DNA of 20,365 bases. Origin: an uncultured Blautia sp. (lineage in GTDB: Bacteria; Bacillota; Clostridia; Lachnospirales; Lachnospiraceae). Within the stretch, counting starts at the first letter, position 1. Each line of letters opens with the position of its first letter. The stretch spans positions 1 through 20,365 of the forward strand of contig USDN01000052.1 in the NCBI GenBank assembly GCA_900553515.1, written 5' to 3'. Position numbers and translations under genes: made by a program. Below are positions 8,373 to 15,468 of this stretch, piece after piece. Under the pieces are notes generated by a model. That model searched no databases. It was not told where the DNA came from and worked only from the letters and a program-made list of their open reading frames with translations.

Positions 8373-8745
8373 TCTTTATCACCGTCCCTATACCGCAGAC
8401 TACCCGGGTCACTTTTTTACTGTAGGAAGCCAGTTCTGTACAGACCCTTCCTACTGCTTCCCGATAAGCCCGGTCAAAGGCGTCTACAGGAACAACGCCA
8501 TAGCCCACCTCATCAGAGACCAGAATAATATCGGGATTATTCCGGATCAGCGCGGCTGCCAGATCTTTTACTTCCCCGCCCTGCTCCAGCTGTCTTCTGA
8601 TAAACCGATGGAAGCCCAGAACCCCCTGCGCCTCCATCAGTTCTTTTTCCGAGATTTCCTCTCCCCTGACCCACCGGATCCCGGGATATGTTTTTTTTGC
8701 AAGATCCGCTTTTCCCTGAAAAGCGCCTCCGATCATCATTTCCAT
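8365..8745 (-). CDS. Short CobU-like P-loop protein (second CobU paralogue)
   Basis: A 126-residue protein that begins with a P-loop-like GGAFQGK at 6-12. Its C-terminal half reads like the end of CobU: SDEVGYGVVP at 77-86, then DRAYREAVGR and the closing VVCGIGTVIK. It is about 55 residues shorter than a normal CobU and lacks the guanylyl-accepting His context (RHRExR) and the LLEC Walker-B-like strand found in the full-length CobU nearby. The P-loop ends in GKA instead of GKS, so nucleotide binding may be altered. It lies between cobS and cobC with an AAAGGAG ribosome site overlapping the cobS stop, and overlaps cobC by 8 bases. It may be a partner or regulator of CobU, or may cover one of CobU's two activities. 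Function is not certain. Confidence 0.75.
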   Translation of the reverse strand: MEMMIGGAFQGKADLAKKTYPGIRWVRGEEISEKELMEAQGVLGFHRFIRRQLEQGGEVKDLAAALIRNNPDIILVSDEVGYGVVPVDAFDRAYREAVGRVCTELASYSKKVTRVVCGIGTVIKNA

Positions 8746-8756
8746 AACAAACTCCT

Positions 8757-9530
8757 TTATAGTGGAAAAGCAGATGCCACCGCGATCACCAGAGCCATCC
8801 CCACCTCACAGAGACAGAGAAACCATCCGGAAAGATCTCCCGTGGTACCTCCAAAATATTTCATCGCCATATGTCTGTAATAAAAAAACACAATACAGGC
8901 GGTCAGAAACGCACCGCCGCCGATTACCGGATGGATCCAGACCATCAGCCCGCAAAGGAGCACCAGATACACCACCAGTGTATTGCGTACAGCCACATCC
9001 TCTGACTTTCTGGAAAATTCCGCTACCGTTCCCTCTTCCTTCGCCTTCGGAAGCGTGATCACCCCGATTCCGGAAAAACATCTGGATACCATAAAACCTA
9101 ATGCCATGATGAATGTCAGACGAATATCATAACAGATCTCACTCCAGGCACCCAGCCAGCAGAGAAAATATACGCAGGCAGTGATCACCGCAAAGGCTCC
9201 TGCATGAGAATCCTTCAGGATTTCCAATCGTCTTTTTCTCTCCTGCCAGGAGCTTAAAGCATCTGCCGTATCCAGAAGTCCGTCTACATGGATCCCTCCT
9301 GTTACCAGCACCGGAATCACTGTCAGGACTACAGACAGAAACAGGACATTCAGCCCCAGATGCCCTGCCGCCCAGGATGCCACAAGAGTCAGTGCTCCAA
9401 TGGCTGTACCGATAAACGGAAAAAAGCAGAACATATACTTCATATTTTCCTTTGTCCACTCCGCCTGAGGCACAGGGATCTTGGAAAACATGGCAAAAGC
9501 GATCTTAAAGCTGTTCCACAGACTTTTCAC
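8757..9530 (-). CDS. cobS: CobS, adenosylcobinamide-GDP ribazoletransferase
   Basis: Integral membrane cobalamin synthase that joins adenosylcobinamide-GDP to alpha-ribazole(-phosphate). The family signature is clear: FSKIPVP near the N-terminus (15-21), GGIHVDGLLDTADAL at 78-92 with the conserved acidic residues, and DSHAGAFA at 107-114. Several hydrophobic segments follow to the C-terminus. The open frame runs further upstream to 9686, but I place the start at a GTG at 9530 because GGGAGAGG precedes it, the protein is then 257 residues (normal for CobS), and the upstream extension has no CobS-like character. With this start the gene overlaps the end of cobU by 26 bases, consistent with coupled translation. 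Confidence 0.88.
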   Translation of the reverse strand: MKSLWNSFKIAFAMFSKIPVPQAEWTKENMKYMFCFFPFIGTAIGALTLVASWAAGHLGLNVLFLSVVLTVIPVLVTGGIHVDGLLDTADALSSWQERKRRLEILKDSHAGAFAVITACVYFLCWLGAWSEICYDIRLTFIMALGFMVSRCFSGIGVITLPKAKEEGTVAEFSRKSEDVAVRNTLVVYLVLLCGLMVWIHPVIGGGAFLTACIVFFYYRHMAMKYFGGTTGDLSGWFLCLCEVGMALVIAVASAFPL

Positions 9531-10056
9531 AAAAATCCTCTCCCTTCTTATGATATACAGGAATTCCGTAGACAACCTCTGCCACCGTATCTGCCATCCG
9601 GGCAAGTCTCCGGTTAATATTTCCCAGTACATGCTGATAATTTTCTGTCTCTCCTTCATAGGAAGCCGCCTCAGAAAAAATCTCATTTGTTACAATAATC
9701 AGATTTCCCGCCTGCTTTTTCAGTTTTTCCACTCCCTGAATGATCTCATCCTCTGTGTTTTCTCCGGCGCCGTCCTCCCGAAAGATCTCATTGGCAGCCA
9801 GATTGGACATACATTCCAGAAGAACCGTACATCCGGAAGGGACCTCTGTGTTTTTCAGCCCCACATAGCACTCTACCGTGTCAAATCCCTTTCCTGCGCG
9901 CATTTCCCTGTGACGCAGGACTCTTTTTTTACTCTCCTGATCGAACGGGTACATAGTCGCAATATAGATCCGTTTTTTATCTCCGCAGGCAAGAACACAA
10001 TCCTCGGCAAAAGCAGATTTTCCGCTTCCGCTTCCGCCGGTTACAAGAATCATCAT
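9505..10056 (-). CDS. cobU: CobU, adenosylcobinamide kinase/guanylyltransferase
   Basis: Full-length CobU of 183 residues. The P-loop GGSGSGKS is at 7-14, the presumed GMP-acceptor His is H49 in RHREMR, and LLECMSN at 79-85 is the Walker-B-like strand. Family members phosphorylate adenosylcobinamide and then transfer GMP to it. One oddity is the segment after VTNE (122-125): most CobU proteins continue as VGxGxVP, but here it reads IFSEAAS. The canonical form of that motif is instead found in the short paralogue two genes downstream. The ATGATG start abuts the cobT stop codon, with GAGGAG in the end of cobT as ribosome site. Confidence 0.88.
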   Translation of the reverse strand: MMILVTGGSGSGKSAFAEDCVLACGDKKRIYIATMYPFDQESKKRVLRHREMRAGKGFDTVECYVGLKNTEVPSGCTVLLECMSNLAANEIFREDGAGENTEDEIIQGVEKLKKQAGNLIIVTNEIFSEAASYEGETENYQHVLGNINRRLARMADTVAEVVYGIPVYHKKGEDFCEKSVEQL

Positions 10057-11109
10057 TTAAACAAGCTCCTCGTACTGCTCTACCTTAATCTCCTCAAAGG
10101 TACTCATGGACTCATACACGGCAATTCCCATATCAAGAAACGGGAACAGAGCCACTGCGCCGCTTCCTTCTCCAAGGCACAGATCCCCGTGAATCACAGC
10201 TTCTTTATCAAGGGCTTTCAGGATCAGCGCTGCTGCCGGTTCCTTTGACACATGAGAAGCGATCATATACTCTCCGGCAAGAGGACAGATCCTCTGAGCT
10301 ACCAGGGCTGCCACACAGGAAATAAATCCATCGATCACCACCGGAATATGCATGGCTGCACCGCCAAGGAACACACCTGCCATTCCCGCAATATCCAGTC
10401 CTCCTACTTTTGCAAGCACATCTATGGGATCCTGAGGATCCGGACGGTTCAGCTCCACTGCTTTTTTGATTGCCGCTACTTTCCGTTTCAGTCCCTCGCT
10501 GGAAAGGCCGGCTCCGCGTCCGGTCATTGCCTCTACCGGCTGATCCAGAAGAACTGACGCTACCGCGCTGCTGGTGGTAGTGTTTCCAATTCCCATCTCC
10601 CCGGTTGCGATCAGAGCATATCCCTGTTCCTTCAGCCGCCTTACCATTTCAATACCGGCCTCAATTCCCTGCACGGCCTCTTCCCTTGTCATGGCAGGCT
10701 CTTTTGCCATATTTCTGGTGCCTTTCATGACTTTCAGATTGCTAGGAACCTTCGTATCAGAAGCCATGCCTACATCTACAGGAAACACATCCGTTCCGCA
10801 CTGTCTGCACATAGCACAGGCTGAAGTATCTCCCTGCAGGAAATTCTCTGCAACGATTGCTGTCACTTCCTGTCCAGTCTGGGTCACGCCCTCTGCTACC
10901 ACTCCATTATCCGCACACATCGCCACCAGAGCTCTCTTTTTGATGTCAACGTCCGGAGAACCTGTGATCCCCGCGATCTGCATCACAAGCTCTTCCATTT
11001 TTCCAAGGGAGTGCAGAGGCTTTGCAATGCTGTCCCATCTCTTCTGCGCTGCCGAAACAGCTTCCTCACTGATCGGTCTGATCTGTTCCTTTACTTCTTC
11101 AAGTGTCAT
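10057..11109 (-). CDS. cobT: CobT, nicotinate-nucleotide:dimethylbenzimidazole phosphoribosyltransferase
   Basis: Makes alpha-ribotides of the lower-ligand base, the activated precursor of the cobalamin nucleotide loop. With the start at 11109 (MTLEEVKEQI) it is 350 residues, the normal CobT length. The conserved GEMGIGNTT is at 170-178 and the catalytic-base region LGEGSGA carries E314. RWDSIAKPLHSLGKME near the N-terminus is also typical. The chosen ATG has AAGGAAGG upstream. An in-frame ATG 60 bases earlier directly abuts the gtrA stop and would add 20 residues with no CobT character; it has only a weak AGGA. CobT heads a five-gene salvage set (cobT-cobU-cobS-short cobU-cobC). No cobalamin riboswitch fits in the 60-base gap before it. 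Confidence 0.92.
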   Translation of the reverse strand: MTLEEVKEQIRPISEEAVSAAQKRWDSIAKPLHSLGKMEELVMQIAGITGSPDVDIKKRALVAMCADNGVVAEGVTQTGQEVTAIVAENFLQGDTSACAMCRQCGTDVFPVDVGMASDTKVPSNLKVMKGTRNMAKEPAMTREEAVQGIEAGIEMVRRLKEQGYALIATGEMGIGNTTTSSAVASVLLDQPVEAMTGRGAGLSSEGLKRKVAAIKKAVELNRPDPQDPIDVLAKVGGLDIAGMAGVFLGGAAMHIPVVIDGFISCVAALVAQRICPLAGEYMIASHVSKEPAAALILKALDKEAVIHGDLCLGEGSGAVALFPFLDMGIAVYESMSTFEEIKVEQYEELV

Positions 11110-11169
11110 TTTTTGTTTCCTTCCTTTCTGTGTTGTATTTGCCGTTGCCCGCTCTGTTTGCAACCGCAT

Positions 11170-11589
11170 TTATTTTCCTGTTGTAAAAACAAAAAATTTA
11201 CTGAATACATAATTTAACGCAAGAACAATGAACTGAGTCACAAATTTCCCCAGCATATCATTCATATGCATGATCTCTACCAACAGCCATACTCCTCCCA
11301 CCTCTACGACCATAGTCACAAGACGGGCACTGATAAATTTTATAAAAGGCTGCACATGATCTTTTAAACTTTCACATTTATCCTGAAAAACAAACTTGGA
11401 ATTAACCACATAGGCAAACAGGATCGCTGTAATGATCGATATCACATTGGCAGCTGTCAGCTGTACATTCAGCTTTCTGAGAACATAAAAACATACCAGG
11501 TTCACCAGCGTCGTGCATCCGCCAAAAAACACATATCTTATTACATCATTCCCGTAAAACCGGAGGATCATTTTCTTTATCTTATCCAT
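11170..11589 (-). CDS. GtrA-family membrane protein (candidate polyprenyl-phosphate-sugar flippase)
   Basis: Small membrane protein of 139 residues with four hydrophobic segments at about 18-38, 47-66, 84-106 and 115-134. The GtrA hallmarks are present: an N-terminal YVFFGG segment, NSKFVF at 63-68 and NYVFSKFFVF at 126-135. GtrA proteins are thought to flip polyprenyl-phosphate-linked sugars across the membrane. The gene follows a GtrB/DPM1-type glycosyltransferase and a YfhO-type protein on the same strand, which supports a flippase role between them. An AGGAG site precedes the ATG, and a 7-bp RNA hairpin lies just upstream of that site. cobT begins 60 bases after the stop with no terminator in between. 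Confidence 0.88.
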   Translation of the reverse strand: MDKIKKMILRFYGNDVIRYVFFGGCTTLVNLVCFYVLRKLNVQLTAANVISIITAILFAYVVNSKFVFQDKCESLKDHVQPFIKFISARLVTMVVEVGGVWLLVEIMHMNDMLGKFVTQFIVLALNYVFSKFFVFTTGK

Positions 11590-11606
11590 CTTCTGCTCCT
11601 GTATCT

Positions 11607-11631
11607 CTGCTGTTCGTTCTGTTTACAGCAG
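11607..11631 (-). other. 7-bp hairpin upstream of the gtrA ribosome site
   Basis: The minus-strand arms CTGCTGT and ACAGCAG pair perfectly around an 11-base loop. The structure ends about 8 bases before the AGGAG of gtrA. There is no T-tract, so it is not an intrinsic terminator. It lies in the 92-base gap between the GT2 gene and gtrA and could tune gtrA translation or mark an mRNA processing site. Chance formation is possible at this length. Confidence 0.4.
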
Positions 11632-11681
11632 CTCTGTATTTGCATCGTTCCGAGAATTCCGTACTTTATATTAACAAACGA

Positions 11682-12641
11682 TCACACAGAATCGTGCCGC
11701 GCATGTTCCGATACATCCCGGCTGCCTCTGATGATCTGCGAGATAATATACCGGGGGCGCCGTTTTATCTCCTCATAGATTTTGGCAATATAATATCCAA
11801 TGATTCCCAGGCTAAGCATGATCGCACTACCTATTAAAAGCAGCACCATCATGATCGTTGTATATCCTTCTACTGCATGACCGGTAAAATACTGGATCAG
11901 TGAATATACGATCAGAGCCAGTGACAGGATAAAGCAGATTCCTCCTCCCACAGTTACAAACTGCAGGGGAACTGTAGTAAACGCTACAATATTTGTAAAA
12001 GCATATTTTACCAGAGACCAGGCAGACCATTTGGATTCTCCTGCCTCTCTCTCCTGTACCTCAAACGGAACGGATGTTGTTTTATATCCCACCCAGGAGG
12101 AAGTCGCACGGAAAAACATATTCCTCTCCGGCATGGAAAGAATGCTGTCAACTGCTTTTCGATCCATCAGTTTAAAATCCGAGGCATTCTGCATATTTAC
12201 TTTTGTTGCCTTTGACATGATCCCGTAGAAGAAGCCCGCACATTTCTTATGGATCAGGCTTTCCTTCCCTCTGGTTGTTTTTACGCCTTCGATCACCTCA
12301 TAGCCCTGCTGCCACAAACGATACATCTCCACCAGAGTCTGCGGCGGATGCTGAAGATCACAGTCCATCACTGCCACCGCGTCACCGGATGCCTGGGCAA
12401 GGCCGGCAAAAACAGCTGCTTCCTTCCCGAAATTTCTGGAAAAATGAACTCCCAGAATATGGGGATCCTTTGCCCCTGCTTTTTCAATTTCCTCCCAGGT
12501 GTGATCCCGGGAGCCATCATCGACCAGTACCAATTCGTAATCAATTTCCGCTTCCGTCAGTATCTGCCTCAAAACACTGCAGGTTTTTTGGATCATAAGT
12601 TCTTCGTTGTATGCCGGAAGCACTACTGATAAAACACTCAT
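11682..12641 (-). CDS. GT2 polyprenyl-phosphate glycosyltransferase (GtrB/CsbB/DPM1-like)
   Basis: Family 2 glycosyltransferase of 319 residues. The GT-A catalytic domain spans about 1-210: VVLPAYNEE at 6-14, VDDGSRDHT at 40-48, the nucleotide-sugar metal motif DCDLQHPP at 93-100 and NASDFKLMDR at 152-161. Two membrane helices follow at about 228-252 and 263-287, ending in a basic cytoplasmic tail. This is the layout of enzymes that make undecaprenyl-phosphate sugars on the inner leaflet (GtrB, CsbB). Its ATG overlaps the yfhO stop by 4 bases (ATGA), so the two are coupled. With the GtrA protein downstream it forms a synthase/flippase/transferase set. The sugar is unknown; CsbB-type proteins use GlcNAc, but others use glucose. 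Confidence 0.9.
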   Translation of the reverse strand: MSVLSVVLPAYNEELMIQKTCSVLRQILTEAEIDYELVLVDDGSRDHTWEEIEKAGAKDPHILGVHFSRNFGKEAAVFAGLAQASGDAVAVMDCDLQHPPQTLVEMYRLWQQGYEVIEGVKTTRGKESLIHKKCAGFFYGIMSKATKVNMQNASDFKLMDRKAVDSILSMPERNMFFRATSSWVGYKTTSVPFEVQEREAGESKWSAWSLVKYAFTNIVAFTTVPLQFVTVGGGICFILSLALIVYSLIQYFTGHAVEGYTTIMMVLLLIGSAIMLSLGIIGYYIAKIYEEIKRRPRYIISQIIRGSRDVSEHARHDSV

Positions 12642-15409
12642 AGTTTCTGTACCTTCTTTTTATTTCTTGTAAAAAATACCAGACAAATGTAACACAGCGC
12701 CCCCGCTAAAGTCAAGCACAGACCGGGGATCAAAAATGGCGTACAGTACACCAGCTGTATCTCATGCTGTCCTGCCTCCAGCATCAATCCCATATACATA
12801 GTATTCGCCTGCATCAAGTCAGCCTCTTTCCCATCTACATAAGCACGAAATCCTTTGCTGTATGGAAGTGACAGTACCAAAGCCTTTGGTTCTGATAAAG
12901 AAATTTTCCCGGTTATCCTGTTTGTATCTATAGAAATATCCGTGAGAACATCCTCCTTCAGCCTTTCTGTCCGTTCTGTGATCTTATCCATCGGCTGACA
13001 TACGATACGAAGATCATCAAATGTATATACTCCTGTTTTTTCGAACGTAAGTATGATAGATTCTCTTCCACGTTTTCCATATCCTGTGTTGCACAGAAAA
13101 TCATGTTTTCCGCTGTAAGCATTATATTTATCTGTAAAAATACGAATAGTTTTATCTGGAAACTGACCTCCTACGTTTATAGAAGCTTTCTGGCTTTCTT
13201 TCCAGTACCTCCAATGGCTGTCCTGATGAATGACCTGATTTTTTTCATATCGGGACATTTTTTCCCATTTTTTATCACTGACCGTCTCACGGGGAGAAAG
13301 GCCATCATAATCAAGCCCTTCTGCGATCAGATAGGTTTCGCTGTTATCCAGTCCATGGAAGACCAGTTCCAGTTCTGCCCCTTCTTTTGTTACTTTGATC
13401 TTTCCATCCTTCAGGCTGCATCCCTTTCCTTTTTTTATCTCAAAAGGTATCTCCTGATCCAGAAATTCCGGCTCTGTCTCCGGAAGCGTACACTGATCCG
13501 CAACGATCCCCTGAAGAAGTGCCTGTTGTTTTTCTGTCACACTCATCTTATCATATTTTTCTCGAGGGATAAATGAATCATAAGTATACCCCAAGGGCAA
13601 GGTTTCCCTGCTTTCAAACGCCTCATAGATGCTGCCGTTTTTCTTTGCACTTCCAGTCAGCCAGTAATAACTATAAGGAAGATAGCGGTATTCTCCATTT
13701 TTTGCCACAAAATATTTTACAGAGGCAAGCCTGTCAAGGATAGTCCTTCCATCCAGATTATCGTAATGCTGCTCCCATGGAGTGTTCAGATACATTTCAT
13801 CAAAAAAGCTTCCTATACTGCCACTGGCTACGCTGAAATAATAGGCAGTACTGTTTGTACCCATCTGCATGGCCGAATTATCATAAGAAAGTGCATCCAG
13901 CTGATCATATCTGAAAATCGACTGATCGTCTGTATCAAGAACTGCAAGATCTGTTCCAGACTCCAATTTTTCCATAGCTCTTCCTCTGTCCGTAAACTCA
14001 GAAAGATAATTCTTTTCATAGGAATACTGATAATAAATGTTAAAAACAATCCCGGCAGTCAGCAAGCCACTGACCATCATACAGAGATTTCTTTTCCTTA
14101 CAAATATAGAACCATACAGAAGGATCACTGCTGTAGAAAATACCAGCAGGATCATTGCAGACATATTTCTTTCTGTCCGGGCTGCTTCCGGAAACAGAGC
14201 CACACAACAATAGATTATAAGCAAGAGAAATACCCGCCTTTTTTCTATTCTGTCTAAAAGATAAAATTCAGGGTATGCCTTTACAAAAATATAAGCGATC
14301 ATCATGCCATATGCCCAGATCCATCGGTTGGATACATAAGAAAAACCATTTAATACATGTCCTGCAAAAGGCAGAAGCAAAAATATATTTAAAAGTACAA
14401 AGCCCAACTTCAGAGCTGTATTTTTCTTTCGTTTTGAAAACAGAACAAAAACGCCTGTCATAGCAACTGCTGTATATCCGGCAACTCCCCACTGAATCAT
14501 ATTTTCACCGATCAGACAGGTCAGATATTTTTCATAATAGATCCGGTCATAAAGTACAGGAACATAATTTTCCGCCTGAAAACGCCCTGTTCCAAATACC
14601 GGAAGGATCACCGGAAGAAGGATCACTGCAGCCAGAAGTACCGCAATCACAGAATACCCGGCAAAAACAGCCAGCCATTTTCCAATACAAGGCAGACTCC
14701 TATCTTTTTTATGGGTAAACACTACAAAATAATCAAACGCCGCATAAAGCACCATAAAGATTCCCAGCATATAAAAGAAATAAAAATTCGATACTCCGGC
14801 AAGCGCTACCGACCAGATAAATACATACGGCTTTTCTTTTCTGTAAATTTTATCAATCCCAAGAAGTATCAGCGGAAGATAGATCATGGGGTTTGCAAAA
14901 TAAGGATGTTTCATGGATGCATAAATCGTCCATCCTGCAAAAATATAGACAAGAGATCCCAGCAGTGTTGCCTGATTTGAATTTTTATGATAAAAGCAAT
15001 ATCTGCTGAATGCAATCCCAGCCAGGTAGATCCGCAGAAAGATCAAAAAAGCATACAGATACTCTGTCTTGTCTGCCGGTACGAACACAGATAATAAAGT
15101 CAGCGGATCTCCGATCACATAATAATGAAGCGTTGTCAGGATGTCTGATCCATATCCTATGTGCATATCCCACATAGGAATTTCCAGTTTATGCTCTATA
15201 AACAACCGATGAAGAATATCTCTCAGATAGTCACCATAGTATGCCAGTGAATTAAGATGCTGCGGAACACCGTCATGGCTCCAGATCAGCGATTTTCCAT
15301 TCAGAAAAAAATGCATATAGAGGATCAATGCAATAACCCCAAATGCAAGGGTATAGATCAGATAATAATTTGTTCTTCTTTCTGTAGAAGCCTCTTTTTT
15401 TATTCTCAT
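12638..15409 (-). CDS. yfhO: YfhO-family GT-C membrane glycosyltransferase
   Basis: Polytopic membrane protein of 923 residues. Many hydrophobic helices fill the first half (first at about 15-36), then a large probably extracytoplasmic region of about 400 residues, and one last helix near 893-912 with a basic tail (RNKKKVQKL). Early loop motifs typical of GT-C enzymes are present: SHDGVPQH with D46, and GDPLTLLS at 100-107. In Bacillus and Listeria, YfhO-type proteins act with a CsbB-like GT2 to place sugars on teichoic acids outside the cell. The ATG at 15409 has AGAGGAA upstream. A TTG start 33 bases earlier would lie inside the nifJ terminator hairpin and is unlikely. The start is only about 15 bases past that terminator's T-tract, so expression may depend on readthrough. 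The acceptor polymer is unknown. Confidence 0.85.
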   Translation of the reverse strand: MRIKKEASTERRTNYYLIYTLAFGVIALILYMHFFLNGKSLIWSHDGVPQHLNSLAYYGDYLRDILHRLFIEHKLEIPMWDMHIGYGSDILTTLHYYVIGDPLTLLSVFVPADKTEYLYAFLIFLRIYLAGIAFSRYCFYHKNSNQATLLGSLVYIFAGWTIYASMKHPYFANPMIYLPLILLGIDKIYRKEKPYVFIWSVALAGVSNFYFFYMLGIFMVLYAAFDYFVVFTHKKDRSLPCIGKWLAVFAGYSVIAVLLAAVILLPVILPVFGTGRFQAENYVPVLYDRIYYEKYLTCLIGENMIQWGVAGYTAVAMTGVFVLFSKRKKNTALKLGFVLLNIFLLLPFAGHVLNGFSYVSNRWIWAYGMMIAYIFVKAYPEFYLLDRIEKRRVFLLLIIYCCVALFPEAARTERNMSAMILLVFSTAVILLYGSIFVRKRNLCMMVSGLLTAGIVFNIYYQYSYEKNYLSEFTDRGRAMEKLESGTDLAVLDTDDQSIFRYDQLDALSYDNSAMQMGTNSTAYYFSVASGSIGSFFDEMYLNTPWEQHYDNLDGRTILDRLASVKYFVAKNGEYRYLPYSYYWLTGSAKKNGSIYEAFESRETLPLGYTYDSFIPREKYDKMSVTEKQQALLQGIVADQCTLPETEPEFLDQEIPFEIKKGKGCSLKDGKIKVTKEGAELELVFHGLDNSETYLIAEGLDYDGLSPRETVSDKKWEKMSRYEKNQVIHQDSHWRYWKESQKASINVGGQFPDKTIRIFTDKYNAYSGKHDFLCNTGYGKRGRESIILTFEKTGVYTFDDLRIVCQPMDKITERTERLKEDVLTDISIDTNRITGKISLSEPKALVLSLPYSKGFRAYVDGKEADLMQANTMYMGLMLEAGQHEIQLVYCTPFLIPGLCLTLAGALCYICLVFFTRNKKKVQKL

Positions 15410-15424
15410 AATAATATTTCCTCT

Positions 15425-15455
15425 AAAAAAGCCGCGGTACAATATGTACCGCGGC
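15425..15455 (-). terminator. Intrinsic terminator after nifJ
   Basis: The minus-strand arms GCCGCGGTAC and GTACCGCGGC form a perfect 10-bp GC-rich stem around a five-base loop (ATATT), followed at once by six T (15425-15430). It starts 13 bases after the nifJ stop codon. The plus-strand side has no T-tract, so it is directional for nifJ. The yfhO ribosome site follows a few bases later. Confidence 0.93.
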
Positions 15456-15468
15456 TCCTGATCTGAAA

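Noticed and set aside
9531..9686. 52-residue N-terminal extension of CobS
   Set aside because: It overlaps cobU coding sequence, lacks CobS character, and the GTG at 9530 has a good ribosome site and gives normal length.
11110..11169. 20-residue N-terminal extension of CobT from an ATG abutting the gtrA stop
   Set aside because: The extension is not CobT-like and has a weaker ribosome site than the ATG at 11109, which also gives the normal family length.
11110..11169. Cobalamin riboswitch before cobT
   Set aside because: The gap to gtrA is only about 60 bases, too short for a cobalamin riboswitch, and no B12-box-like GCCACTG is seen there.
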